Positions 1 to 8,274 of a stretch of 64,000 bases of DNA are shown here, piece by piece (the first letter of the stretch is position 1; the number at the start of each line of letters is the position of its first letter). The notes beneath the pieces were generated by a model. That model was given only the letters and a program-made list of their open reading frames with translations, had not been told where the DNA came from and ran no database searches. Made by a program: the position numbers and the translations under genes. Source of the DNA: SIG307 sp964545045 (GTDB taxonomy: Bacteria; Bacillota; Clostridia; Lachnospirales; Lachnospiraceae); contig CAZJEN010000010.1 in the NCBI GenBank assembly GCA_964545045.1, positions 27,298 through 91,297 of the forward strand. Direction: 5' to 3'.

Positions 1-692
1 AATTACAGCGTATGACCCAGTTTAAGGATAAGTCCGCAAAGCACGCGGATAACATCAATGCAGGTCTCTTCACTTACCCGGTACTTATGGCTGCGGACAT
101 CTTACTGTTCCAGGCAGACGTGGTTCCGGTGGGTATCGACCAGATGCAGCACTTAGAACTGACCCGTGATATCGCACAGCGTTTCAACGGTATCTACGGC
201 GACGTGTTTAAGATTCCGGAAGCATATCTCGGTAAGGTAGGCGCAAAGATTATGAGCCTGCAGGATCCGACCAAGAAAATGTCCAAGTCCGACGAGAACT
301 TAAACGCAAGTATTTACCTCATGGACGATCCGGACACCATTATCCGCAAGTTTAAGCGTGCGGTGACCGACTCCGAAAACGAAATCCGCTACGCTGCGGA
401 AAAGCCGGGCATCAGCAACTTAATCGACATTTATCGCGCTACCACCGGCAAGTCCATCGAAGAGGTGGAAAAGGAATTTGCAGGCAAAGGTTACGGTGAC
501 TTTAAGTTAGCAGTAGGCGAGTCCGTTGTAGACGTATTAAAGCCGCTTCAGGACCGTGTCGCAGAGCTTTCCAAGGATAAGGCATACATCGACAGCATTA
601 TCAAGAACAACGGCGAGCGTGCGAATTACGTAGCGAACAAGACGCTCCGTAAGGTACAGAAAAAGATTGGTTTCCCGGAAAGAATCCGGTAG
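1..692 (+). CDS. trpS: Tryptophan--tRNA ligase, C-terminal part (5' end outside window)
   Basis: Charges tRNA-Trp with tryptophan in the cytoplasm (class I aminoacyl-tRNA synthetase). The reading frame is open from base 3, so the gene enters from the left edge; about 229 codons remain of a protein normally near 330-340 residues. Visible marks are the second class I signature KMSKS (in TKKMSKSDEN), the preceding GxDQxQHLELTRDIAQRFN segment that belongs to the active-site fold, and the helical C-terminal anticodon-binding region ending KKIGFPERIR. Two TAG stops follow in tandem. A strong hairpin terminator begins 5 bases after the stop, so trpS is the last gene of its transcript. The N-terminal HIGH motif is not in the window. 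Confidence 0.96.
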   Translation, partial: LQRMTQFKDKSAKHADNINAGLFTYPVLMAADILLFQADVVPVGIDQMQHLELTRDIAQRFNGIYGDVFKIPEAYLGKVGAKIMSLQDPTKKMSKSDENLNASIYLMDDPDTIIRKFKRAVTDSENEIRYAAEKPGISNLIDIYRATTGKSIEEVEKEFAGKGYGDFKLAVGESVVDVLKPLQDRVAELSKDKAYIDSIIKNNGERANYVANKTLRKVQKKIGFPERIR

Positions 693-697
693 TAGAG

Positions 698-728
698 CCC
701 CCCACTCTTGCGAGTGGGGGCCTTTTTT
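698..728 (+). terminator. Rho-independent terminator of trpS
   Basis: A 9-bp perfect stem (699-707 with 712-720, CCCCCACTC / GAGTGGGGG) with a 4-base loop is followed by CC and six T. It also forms the left end of the larger inverted-repeat element at 698-949. Confidence 0.9.
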
Positions 729-949
729 GCAAGAAAAAGTTGATAGGAGCAGATTCATTTTTTAGAGCGCAACACTCCGTCAAACTTCCTCTAAGAACGA
801 CTAGGACGCTCGGGAGCGACCTCGCGCCCAGTCTTTTCTAAGAGGCGATTTCGACTTCGTTAAAAGCGCGCCCCTTCGGGAAATCAAAAATAAATCTGCT
901 CCTATCAACTTTTTCAGTCTAATATACCTTCCACTCGCAAGAGTGGGCT
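698..949. repeat. Nested inverted-repeat element (MITE-like or long structured RNA)
   Basis: This fills the 314-base gene-free gap after trpS. Three levels of symmetry are visible. Outermost, the hairpin at 702-717 and the hairpin at 931-946 are reverse complements of each other. Inside them, 733-755 and 893-915 form a perfect 23-bp inverted repeat. Inside that, 788-802 and 830-845 are an imperfect inverted repeat around a small GC-rich hairpin (CGCTC/GAGCG near 808-819). No reading frame of note crosses it. It could be a miniature inverted-repeat element, a bidirectional transcription barrier, or a non-coding RNA. I saw no second copy in this window. Bases 950-1006, up to the next gene, show nothing recognisable. 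Confidence 0.7.
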
Positions 950-1006
950 ACGCTCAAAACCACTGAACATCCCTTGCAGGTCAAGTTCATTACGTCTACT
1001 TCTTTA

Positions 1007-1243
1007 CTACTCCTCAAATTCTACCGTTACATAGAATCCTTTACTGTTCTCTTCCACATCCTTTACCACACCATTTAGCTTCGTAAGACGTTCACGGAAC
1101 GGAATATTTCCGGACATGGCCACCGCCGGCTCGATTACATAATAAAAGATCGCATTCGGTAGGGTAGACTCCCTGATTTCTACCTCCTGTCCCACTTCCA
1201 CCAGGCCGGGACGCTCCATTTTAAATTGCATGGTTCTTGACAT
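1007..1243 (-). CDS. Hypothetical 78-residue protein downstream of recO
   Basis: I do not recognise this family. The protein is small, soluble in appearance and beta-rich, with alternating hydrophobic positions and no membrane segment, signal peptide or cysteines. It starts MSRTMQFKMERPG behind a good ribosome site (AAAGGAG, 6 bases before ATG) and ends in an acidic VEFEE. It lies 23 bases downstream of recO on the same strand, so it is probably the last gene of the era-yqzL-recO transcript. The good ribosome site, the tight spacing and the absence of a competing frame argue that it is real. Confidence 0.65.
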   Translation of the reverse strand: MSRTMQFKMERPGLVEVGQEVEIRESTLPNAIFYYVIEPAVAMSGNIPFRERLTKLNGVVKDVEENSKGFYVTVEFEE

Positions 1244-1266
1244 TTCTTTTCTCCTTTCCCCTTATG

Positions 1267-2058
1267 TTACAACAGCTCCAGCATCTCCAGACTCTTAAAC
1301 TTCCGCCCGATATGCAGGTCTGTAAATTCCTTCAGTATCTTTTTTAACTGGCCACGCACATCCTCCGTTACCGTAAAGGTATACAGGCTCTCTATCGGTG
1401 TCGCCAATATATATTGCATGGTATAAAGGGTGGAACCGGACACCGGAAGATATCGTTCTCCTACGATAAGTCCTTCCTTCTGTCCCACCTCATGTACATC
1501 CTCTTCCCACAGCTTATCCGCACAACTTTTACAAATGCACCCGCCGCTTCTTGCTGAAAACCAAAACAGGTCCTCTTTCTTTCTGCACTTCACACATTCA
1601 TATACCTGCGGCGAGATACCTCCTACGGACAACATTTTCAGTTCAAAGATGGAACGCACCAGCTCTGCCCCGATGGACTTCTTTAAAAGTGCCCCCAAAG
1701 AACGGTACAGCACCTTCAGCTCCTCCTTAGCGGGGAGCCCTTCTCTCGTTACTGTTTCAGCAAATTCACAGAAATAAACGCCGTAATAGACCGCTTCCAA
1801 ATCCGTCCGCAACTCCGCAAAAAAATTCTCCGGCTCTACAGCCTGCAATGTATAGGAATCTCTACCTTCATACAGGGTAAACTTTCCGAACACAAAGGGC
1901 TGGCTGCACCCGGAAAGCATCGCCGTAGGGCGACGCACTCCGTTTGCAAACACAGAAATTTTTCCTCGTTCTTTTGTCAAAAGCACAAGGCGCCGGTCAT
2001 ACTCTTTATTCGGTTGTGCCGACAGAATCATTCCTGTCACCGTAATGCTCTCTGCCAT
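1267..2058 (-). CDS. recO: DNA repair protein RecO
   Basis: Recombination mediator that works with RecR to load RecA onto SSB-coated single strands and anneals complementary strands. The 263-residue product has the N-terminal OB-fold (MAESITVTGMILSAQ..., with the NKEYDRRLVLLTKERGK segment typical of RecO) and a helical C-terminal domain with a four-cysteine zinc site, CxxC near residue 150 and CxxC near residue 170. I chose the ATG at 2058 rather than an upstream start because GGAGAG sits 6-8 bases before it and the family begins at this point. The start overlaps the end of the yqzL-like gene by 53 bases. The order era-yqzL-recO is the standard Firmicutes arrangement. Confidence 0.95.
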   Translation of the reverse strand: MAESITVTGMILSAQPNKEYDRRLVLLTKERGKISVFANGVRRPTAMLSGCSQPFVFGKFTLYEGRDSYTLQAVEPENFFAELRTDLEAVYYGVYFCEFAETVTREGLPAKEELKVLYRSLGALLKKSIGAELVRSIFELKMLSVGGISPQVYECVKCRKKEDLFWFSARSGGCICKSCADKLWEEDVHEVGQKEGLIVGERYLPVSGSTLYTMQYILATPIESLYTFTVTEDVRGQLKKILKEFTDLHIGRKFKSLEMLELL

Positions 2059-2176
2059 AGGACTCTCCCTGTACCTTCTGTTCCTCTTTGTTCCTTTGTT
2101 CCACCGCATCGCGATAAGACAAGTAGTCCGTCACGCTTCCGGTTGTTCTGAATTTTTCCCAATACTCTTCTTCCAT
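2006..2176 (-). CDS. YqzL-like small protein between era and recO
   Basis: A 56-residue protein starting MEEEYWEKFRTTGSVTDYL, with the pattern (YW..F..TGS...YL.Y) seen in the YqzL family, a small Firmicutes protein of unknown function encoded between era and recO. The ATG at 2176 has GGGGGT upstream; a longer start at 2227 would lack the family alignment. The C-terminal 17 codons overlap recO in another frame, suggesting translational coupling to recO. After the family core it carries a charged tail (residues 25-56) longer than in the roughly 47-residue Bacillus YqzL, and the overlap lies in that tail. Position and sequence pattern agree; function is unknown. Confidence 0.75.
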   Translation of the reverse strand: MEEEYWEKFRTTGSVTDYLSYRDAVEQRNKEEQKVQGESYGREHYGDRNDSVGTTE

Positions 2177-2285
2177 CGCCGTACCCCCGTATTCTATAGC
2201 TACAAAGATAGCATCTCCGAAACACAAAAAAATACACTGATACGATAATCCTATGCACTGGAAAAAATTCAGGGCTTGACACTGC

Positions 2286-3236
2286 TTATTCGTCTTCCGA
2301 ACGCTCTACATATCCGTAATTTTTCAAAAGGAAATCACTATCGCGCCAATCCTTCTTTACCTTTACCCAAAGCTTTAAGTTTACTTTATACTCAAACAAA
2401 AGCTCAATTTCTTTTCTCGCCTCGGTACCGATACGCTTTAACATCGCCCCCTGCTTTCCGATAATGATACCCTTATGGGAATCCCTCTCGCAAATAATCG
2501 TGGCATCGATATCCACCAGATGCCCATCCGGACGTTCCTTCATCCGCTCTATCGCCACTGCGATACCGTGCGGAATCTCATCATCCAAGAGGCGCAGCGC
2601 CTTTTCCCGCACGATTTCCGCTGCAATCTGCCGCTCCGGCTGGTCCGTCACCGTATCCTCATCATAATACATCGGCCCCTCCGGGAGCAATGAAAACAGA
2701 AGGGACTGCAACTTATCCACATTTCGGCTGCGCAGGGCACTGGTCATAATCACTCCGGCAAACGGATACACATCCTTATAGGTCTCCTCTGCCTTGAGAA
2801 GAGTCTCCTTATCCACCGTGTCCATCTTATTGATAACCAGCACCACCGGCGTCTTGGTCCGGGCAAGCACCTCTAAAATGTGCTGCTCTCCCGCGCCGAT
2901 ATAGTCCGTCGGCTCCACCAGCCAAAGAATCACATCTACCTCGGACAAAGTTCCTTCCGCCACATTGACCATATATTCGCCCAGTTTATTTTTCGCCTTA
3001 TGAATACCCGGGGTATCCAGGAAAATAATCTGGCCTCTGTCATCGGTATATACCGTCTGAATCCGGGTACGGGTGGTCTGAGGCTTGTTGGAGGTAATCG
3101 CAATCTTCTGCTTAATCAGATGATTCATCAGTGTGGACTTTCCCACATTCGGTCTGCCGATTAATGCGACAAATCCGGAACAGAATCCTCGCTCTCCCTT
3201 TCCTGCCTTTTTGTTCTTTTCATTATTCTGTGCCAT
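2286..3236 (-). CDS. era: GTPase Era
   Basis: Ribosome-associated GTPase that binds the 3' end of 16S rRNA and takes part in 30S maturation and cell-cycle progression. In the 316-residue product the G1 loop GRPNVGKST is at about 27-35, the switch region carries TTRTRIQ, G3 is DTPGIH, G4 is NKMD, and a C-terminal KH domain shows GIIIGKQGAMLKRIG. The ATG at 3236 is preceded by AAGGAGA at 7 bases; an in-frame ATG 7 codons upstream has no comparable site. It is followed by the yqzL-like gene and recO. An N-terminal lysine-rich extension of about 20 residues precedes the G domain. Confidence 0.97.
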   Translation of the reverse strand: MAQNNEKNKKAGKGERGFCSGFVALIGRPNVGKSTLMNHLIKQKIAITSNKPQTTRTRIQTVYTDDRGQIIFLDTPGIHKAKNKLGEYMVNVAEGTLSEVDVILWLVEPTDYIGAGEQHILEVLARTKTPVVLVINKMDTVDKETLLKAEETYKDVYPFAGVIMTSALRSRNVDKLQSLLFSLLPEGPMYYDEDTVTDQPERQIAAEIVREKALRLLDDEIPHGIAVAIERMKERPDGHLVDIDATIICERDSHKGIIIGKQGAMLKRIGTEARKEIELLFEYKVNLKLWVKVKKDWRDSDFLLKNYGYVERSEDE

Positions 3237-3273
3237 ATCGATTCTCCTTGCAGCCATTGCGACTGCTTTTCTC

Positions 3274-6216
3274 TTACTTTAACAAATCACGTACCGTCAT
3301 AAAGTGGGACGCATCCTCACGTACCTTCTTTTCGGAGCCTACCGTACAACAGCAGTTCTGGGAAAGCATTGCTTTTACACCTTCTGCCAGCGCACGTACA
3401 TCCTCTACTGTGATATTTAAAATCTCGTCTCTGTGCTTCTGCACGGACGCAAAGGTACGTCCGGTCAGATATGCGGTAAGCCCTCTCTCGCCTTCCATAC
3501 GCGGATTCCGCGGCATATCCACATTACTCATGGTACCGATGACATACTTGGTCATCTCGGCCTCGTCCGCCTCAAACTTCGCAATGTAATCCACTGCATC
3601 CGCATATACCTGCATCGTTCTGGAAAGATGCGGGTCTCTCCAGGAGCAAAATGCCATTCTTCCGTTCTCCATTGCAATCAAAGAAGCTCCGTAAGCACCG
3701 CCCAACACTCTGACCTGATTCCAAAGATAACCATAGCTCATGGCCGTACGAAGTACCTCGTAAGCACCGGTATACTCTAAGCCTGCATCTCTGAAGTTTC
3801 CTGCACAGCATACATACTGCACCTGGCCCGGGGTAATAAGACCCTCATTCTTCTTTTCCGGCACAAGCGTAAGTCTGCTTCCCTTTGCCTCCGGCGCAAA
3901 TGCCGCAAACAAAGCTGCACACTGTTCTTTTACCAGTGCAAAGCCTTCCGCATCAGCGGTTAGACTGAGCATCATCACATCCTTTGCAAAGATGCATTCA
4001 TATGCTTCTTTCAGCTTCTGTACCAGCTCATTCTTTCTCTCATCGTAGTGGTCGAGCATCTCTGAAATAAACTCATAATACATAATGCCGTCCAGAAGTT
4101 CCATGGCAACACCCACCTCGGAAAAATACGAGGTGGCACGCTTTATTGCTGCTCCTTGGGCCATATCGGTATAACGGCTCTCCAGTCCGCTCTTACGTTC
4201 CAACAAAATCTCGCGAAGACGGGCAGGATTGTCATATACAGTTTCCGTAAGCAGCTCCTTCATATAGGCAAACAACTCCGGAATCTTACCGTACAAGGTC
4301 TTGCCTTCCGCCACAAAGAATACACGATACTCATTCAAATCGTCGTACTTGGAAGAAATCAATGTACTGACGGAAAGGCCGCCGGTATTGATACTGATTT
4401 CGTTATTCAAATCCAGATAACTATGCTTTTCGGTATCCATACGACCGAATAAATCCGCTAAGATTCCCACATACGGCAATAACTCCGCGGACACCTTCTT
4501 CATGTCAAACAAAAGCTTTACATAAGCGATTCCCGCGGTAAATAAATTCTGATGAAGTGTGGTAATACCTTCGATTTCCTTTACTTCATTTACAAACGGA
4601 TCTGCTTCCTTCTTAATATCTTCTCTGGTAAGTTGCGGAATCTTCGCCAAATCTTCCGGCTTTGACGGCTCGCTCTGATACTGCTTCAACGCCTTTGTCT
4701 GTGCTACCAGTGCCTCTACTTCCGCTTCGGATAAAGATGCCTTATAATCTGCCAGCTCTTTGCCCAGTGCCGCCTCTTTTTCTGCAAGCAGGCCTACTTT
4801 CGGTTTCAATTTCAAAAATACCGCATGCTGATTATCAAGCAGCTCCTCTTTGATTAACCGTTCAAAGTAATCCGTCTCAATCAGTTCGCGAAGCTTATCA
4901 AACACCGGTGACCAGCACAGGTTATCAAATACCTGATTATCATCATACAGCCAGGTCCCCAGCATCATCTGACCGTAACGCAAGCCCTTCGGATAATTTC
5001 CGGAATCCCCCTCTCTCAAGGAAAACTCCATACTGTTTAAGGCAGCGTACAGAGATTTTTTCGGTACACCGTCCTCGACACACTTCTCCAAGGTTTCCGT
5101 TACAATGCGTAAAAAGTCTTCTCCTCTGTCCTCTGCCGCATTCTTTGCAATAACGGCCAAGAACGGCTGAGCCACTACATCCGTAAAGTCAGCGGCACAA
5201 TCCTCACCGATACCGGCCTCTGTAAGGGCCAGTCTTAACGGAGTACCCGGCTTATTAATCAACGCGGAACAAAGCAAAGAAACCGCCGTTTCCTTTACCA
5301 CATCCTTCTCTCCCGTAAAGGTCACACCGTAAGCAAAATACGTAGCGTCTTTTGCTTCTTCACTGTTATTCACCGAATAGAAGCTCTCCACCGTCTTTTT
5401 CTCTCCGAAAGACTCCTGAAGCTTTAACGAAGAATCCAAATCAATCTTCTCAAACCGGCTCAGATACTCTTTATCCATCCACTCCAAGCGTTCTGCCACG
5501 TCCATATCACCGTACAAATAAATATAGCTGTTCACCGGATGATAATAGCGCTTATGGAACTCCAAAAACTGCTCATAGCTAAGCTCCGGAATATGGTCCG
5601 GATCACCGCCGGACTCCACGCCGTATGCCGTATCCGGGAATAAATTCTGCTGAAGTTCGGAGAACAGCACCTCATCCGGACTGGAAAAGGCACCCTTCAT
5701 CTCACTGTATACCACTCCGTTATAGGAAAGGTCCGCCTCGGCACTCTCCAACTCGTAGTGCCAGCCCTCCTGCAGGAAAATATTCTTCTCATGATGGATG
5801 TTCGGGAAAAATACCGCATCCATGTACACTTCCATTAAATTTGCAAAATCCTTGTCATTACAGCTTGCCACCGGATAAATGGTCTTATCCGGATAGGTCA
5901 TCGCGTTTAAAAACGTATTCAAAGAACCCTTTACCAACTCTACAAACGGATCCTTAACCGGGAAACGCTCCGAACCGCAAAGCACGGAATGCTCCAAAAT
6001 ATGAGCAACACCGGTAGAATCCTCTGGCGGGGTACGAAATCCCACGGAAAACACCTTATTATTATCTTCACAGGAAATCACCGCAATTCGCGCACCTGAT
6101 TTCTTATGCCGAAGAACGATGCCTAAGCCCGAAACATCCGCCAAATTCTCCTCCGACACAATCTCGTAGGCCGACATTTTTTTCAAAGTTTCTGTATTTT
6201 TAATCACATGACTCAT
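3274..6216 (-). CDS. M16C family zinc peptidase (PreP/Cym1-like)
   Basis: Large insulinase-type metallopeptidase that degrades short unstructured peptides inside a closed chamber; presumably cytoplasmic, since no signal peptide is visible. The inverted zinc motif HxxEH is at residues 72-76 (HILEH), followed by FVELVKGSLNTFLNAMTYPDKT, typical of the presequence-protease group, with the downstream glutamate region near residue 174 (YSEMKGAFSSPDE). At 980 residues it has the length of the family, with two halves of which only the first is catalytic. Ribosome site AAGGAGA lies 10 bases before ATG. It is encoded 37 bases upstream of era on the same strand and may be co-transcribed with it. The substrate in bacteria is not known. 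Confidence 0.93.
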   Translation of the reverse strand: MSHVIKNTETLKKMSAYEIVSEENLADVSGLGIVLRHKKSGARIAVISCEDNNKVFSVGFRTPPEDSTGVAHILEHSVLCGSERFPVKDPFVELVKGSLNTFLNAMTYPDKTIYPVASCNDKDFANLMEVYMDAVFFPNIHHEKNIFLQEGWHYELESAEADLSYNGVVYSEMKGAFSSPDEVLFSELQQNLFPDTAYGVESGGDPDHIPELSYEQFLEFHKRYYHPVNSYIYLYGDMDVAERLEWMDKEYLSRFEKIDLDSSLKLQESFGEKKTVESFYSVNNSEEAKDATYFAYGVTFTGEKDVVKETAVSLLCSALINKPGTPLRLALTEAGIGEDCAADFTDVVAQPFLAVIAKNAAEDRGEDFLRIVTETLEKCVEDGVPKKSLYAALNSMEFSLREGDSGNYPKGLRYGQMMLGTWLYDDNQVFDNLCWSPVFDKLRELIETDYFERLIKEELLDNQHAVFLKLKPKVGLLAEKEAALGKELADYKASLSEAEVEALVAQTKALKQYQSEPSKPEDLAKIPQLTREDIKKEADPFVNEVKEIEGITTLHQNLFTAGIAYVKLLFDMKKVSAELLPYVGILADLFGRMDTEKHSYLDLNNEISINTGGLSVSTLISSKYDDLNEYRVFFVAEGKTLYGKIPELFAYMKELLTETVYDNPARLREILLERKSGLESRYTDMAQGAAIKRATSYFSEVGVAMELLDGIMYYEFISEMLDHYDERKNELVQKLKEAYECIFAKDVMMLSLTADAEGFALVKEQCAALFAAFAPEAKGSRLTLVPEKKNEGLITPGQVQYVCCAGNFRDAGLEYTGAYEVLRTAMSYGYLWNQVRVLGGAYGASLIAMENGRMAFCSWRDPHLSRTMQVYADAVDYIAKFEADEAEMTKYVIGTMSNVDMPRNPRMEGERGLTAYLTGRTFASVQKHRDEILNITVEDVRALAEGVKAMLSQNCCCTVGSEKKVREDASHFMTVRDLLK

Positions 6217-6294
6217 TACTGACTATTCTCCTTTATCCTTTTTGATTATCTTACCACATCGGTCACAAAAAATCCATAAAAATCCATGGTATCA

Positions 6295-6323
6295 TTGACA
6301 ATTTTATAAATTTATGCTATCTT
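6295..6323 (+). promoter_or_regulatory. Sigma-A promoter of the cold-shock gene
   Basis: TTGACA (6295-6300), a 17-base AT-rich spacer, then TATCTT (6318-6323). It leaves a leader of about 50 bases before the csp ATG at 6380. Confidence 0.75.
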
Positions 6324-6379
6324 AAATTTAGGCTGTTTGATACGGCTCATTTATTATTTTAGTTTCGGAGGAACATAGG

Positions 6380-6577
6380 ATGAACGGCACAGTAAAGTGG
6401 TTCAACGCAAAAAAGGGGTTTGGCTTTATTTCCGATGAGAACGGAACCGATGTATTCGTACATTATTCCGCATTAAACATGGACGGATTTAAGGTCCTTG
6501 ACGAAGGCGACAAGGTAGAGTTTGAAGTAGTGACCGGTGAGAAGGGTCCGCAGGCTGCAAACGTTACGAAGTTATAA
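6380..6577 (+). CDS. CspA/CspB-family cold-shock protein
   Basis: Single-domain nucleic-acid chaperone of 65 residues that binds single-stranded RNA and DNA and melts mRNA structure. Both RNP motifs are visible: KGFGFI (RNP1, residues 12-17) and VFVHYSA (RNP2, from about residue 26). The aromatic and basic pattern is that of the five-stranded OB fold. GGAGGA lies 7 bases before the ATG, a sigma-A promoter lies upstream and a strong terminator downstream, so it is monocistronic. Whether it is cold-inducible or constitutive cannot be read from the sequence; the short leader argues against a long CspA-type thermosensor. Confidence 0.95.
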   Translation: MNGTVKWFNAKKGFGFISDENGTDVFVHYSALNMDGFKVLDEGDKVEFEVVTGEKGPQAANVTKL

Positions 6578-6596
6578 TTCATAATCCTGAAACACC

Positions 6597-6631
6597 AAGA
6601 AGCAGGTCAAATGACCTGCTTCTTATCTTTT
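6597..6631. terminator. Terminator after the cold-shock gene, possibly bidirectional
   Basis: Perfect 13-bp stem (6597-6609 with 6612-6624, AAGAAGCAGGTCA and its complement) followed by a T-rich stretch on the plus strand. It separates csp from the convergent PilZ gene. Confidence 0.85.
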
Positions 6632-6650
6632 CTCTATTCGTTTTTAAGCG

Positions 6651-7001
6651 TTACTCTTTCATCTTTTCTTCGTACTCATCAAAGATATATCCCAAAACCG
6701 GAGCAAGACCTACGAACTCACATCCGTAAACAATTCTGCCTTCCTCACCTTCGGCACTGCGGATAATCTTAACAACCGTGTATAACACCGACTCCTTGGA
6801 ACCCATCTCAAGCTTCGCATTAAAATAATATCCGATCGGCAAAACACTGTCGCATTCGAACCGGATGCCGCCCTTTGAAATATCTGTAACAATAATCGGG
6901 GCTTCCTTTACATCCACCCGCACATTATCCTGCTTAAACAAAGAGGACACACTCAACTCCAATGCAATCTTAAGACGCTTATTTTTTCTCTTTTCTTCCA
7001 T
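6651..7001 (-). CDS. PilZ-domain protein
   Basis: Single PilZ domain of 116 residues, a receptor fold for cyclic di-GMP. Both ligand motifs are present: RxxxR at residues 5-9 (RKNKR) and DxSxxG at 40-45 (DISKGG). No membrane segment or output domain is attached, so it probably acts by binding a partner. Ribosome site AAGGAGG lies 6 bases before the ATG. A second PilZ protein is encoded 1.3 kb away on the other strand, and a FliK-like protein and a chemoreceptor elsewhere in the window suggest a link to motility control, which is inference. Confidence 0.9.
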   Translation of the reverse strand: MEEKRKNKRLKIALELSVSSLFKQDNVRVDVKEAPIIVTDISKGGIRFECDSVLPIGYYFNAKLEMGSKESVLYTVVKIIRSAEGEEGRIVYGCEFVGLAPVLGYIFDEYEEKMKE

Positions 7002-7102
7002 GATAACCTCCTTTATCTTATACCACGTATATTGCTACACTTTTATCTATTTACAGTATAACGTTTCCCGTACAAAATGACAAGCAGTTTTTCTGTAAAT
7101 CA

Positions 7103-8107
7103 CTACTTTGTCAGCACAACCTCTCCCTTTCCGTCCGAAACGGTAATTTTAGCCTTTGCTCCGTTAATCATAGTCATACGCGGAGCCTTATGCCCCACAT
7201 CTGCCTCAAATACAATCGGAAGCCCAAACTCTCCCAATACAGATTCCACCGCCTCCCTGTAGCTTATCTCATAATCCGAAGAAAAAAAAGTCGGACGACC
7301 GAACACAAAGCCTTTTGCATGGCGGAACCAGCCTGCCTCCTTCAAATGCCAAAGTCCGCAGGTCAACCGCTCGGAACTTAACGCAAAGCTCTCCAGATAC
7401 CACAAAATACCGTCTTCCTTATAACGCTCACAAAATTCTACTGTTTTATCGAAACGTGTCCCGACCAAATCCAACAATACATCAAGACAACCGCCCAAAA
7501 GCCGCCCGGACAACTCTGCATAATCCTGCGCACATTCCCATTTAACCGGCGTATCCTCTTGGTAATCCTCATCCCCGGTAATTCGTTCCGCAAAGCCGTT
7601 TTTATAGTTTGTAAAGCTCTTCTGTACAAGCTCTTTTCCCTCTAAAATCGACACATTCTCTTCCAGACACCGATGCCAATCCGCCATTCCGAAATCACCG
7701 TAATTTCCGGCGTACACCGTCGCCATGTCACAATTGGTTGTAATCGTGAACAAAAGCCCCGTCGGGTCTGAATACCCCTGATACCACTTCGGATGTTTCT
7801 TTATCAGTTCAAAATCCGTATAAGAAAGCATTTCTGCCAAATAATCGCCGCCACAAGCCTGAATCACCCAGGACACCTCGGGATTCATTACCAAAGAATG
7901 AAGTTCCTCCGCCCGAACCTTTGCCGGCGCACTTCTCCCTTTCTCCTCCGTTCTCACATCAGACGTCTCTTCCACCAGATACCCGCGCTTTTTAAATTGA
8001 CCGGACGCATTGTCCAACCGTATCAAATCTACCGGTGAGGTTTTCCCACCCGAACAGGCCGTCACACCGATTTTATCTCCTTTTTGTATCCACCTCGGAA
8101 AAATCAT
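7103..8107 (-). CDS. S66-family LD-carboxypeptidase (LdcA/MccF-like)
   Basis: Serine peptidase of the S66 family, which removes the terminal D-alanine from murein tetrapeptides in cell-wall recycling or, in MccF-type members, hydrolyses peptide-nucleotide antibiotics. The nucleophile is Ser113 in GYSDPTG, following the ACGGDYLAEML segment that shapes the oxyanion site; the C-terminal VGHKAPRMTMINGAKAKI holds the catalytic histidine. The length of 334 residues is typical. No signal peptide is present, so it acts in the cytoplasm. Ribosome site AAGGAGGG. It is encoded alone, divergent from a PilZ gene. The sequence does not settle between peptidoglycan recycling and antibiotic immunity. Confidence 0.85.
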   Translation of the reverse strand: MIFPRWIQKGDKIGVTACSGGKTSPVDLIRLDNASGQFKKRGYLVEETSDVRTEEKGRSAPAKVRAEELHSLVMNPEVSWVIQACGGDYLAEMLSYTDFELIKKHPKWYQGYSDPTGLLFTITTNCDMATVYAGNYGDFGMADWHRCLEENVSILEGKELVQKSFTNYKNGFAERITGDEDYQEDTPVKWECAQDYAELSGRLLGGCLDVLLDLVGTRFDKTVEFCERYKEDGILWYLESFALSSERLTCGLWHLKEAGWFRHAKGFVFGRPTFFSSDYEISYREAVESVLGEFGLPIVFEADVGHKAPRMTMINGAKAKITVSDGKGEVVLTK

Positions 8108-8190
8108 ACCATTTCACCCTCCTTCTCTGAAAAGTATAGCATAAATTACCTAATTCGTACAACAAAAAATCGCATTATCACTTTTTTTGC

Positions 8191-8219
8191 TTGCAACCAT
8201 AAAACTCCTGTAGTATAAT
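8191..8219 (+). promoter_or_regulatory. Sigma-A promoter of the second PilZ gene
   Basis: TTGCAA (8191-8196), 17-base spacer, perfect TATAAT (8214-8219). Transcription would begin near 8226, downstream of an apparent in-frame start at 8224, which favours the ATG at 8275. Confidence 0.8.
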
Positions 8220-8274
8220 TATTGTGACAGATACTAACATTTTTTGCTATATTTTGTTCAAGGGGCTTTTACAT

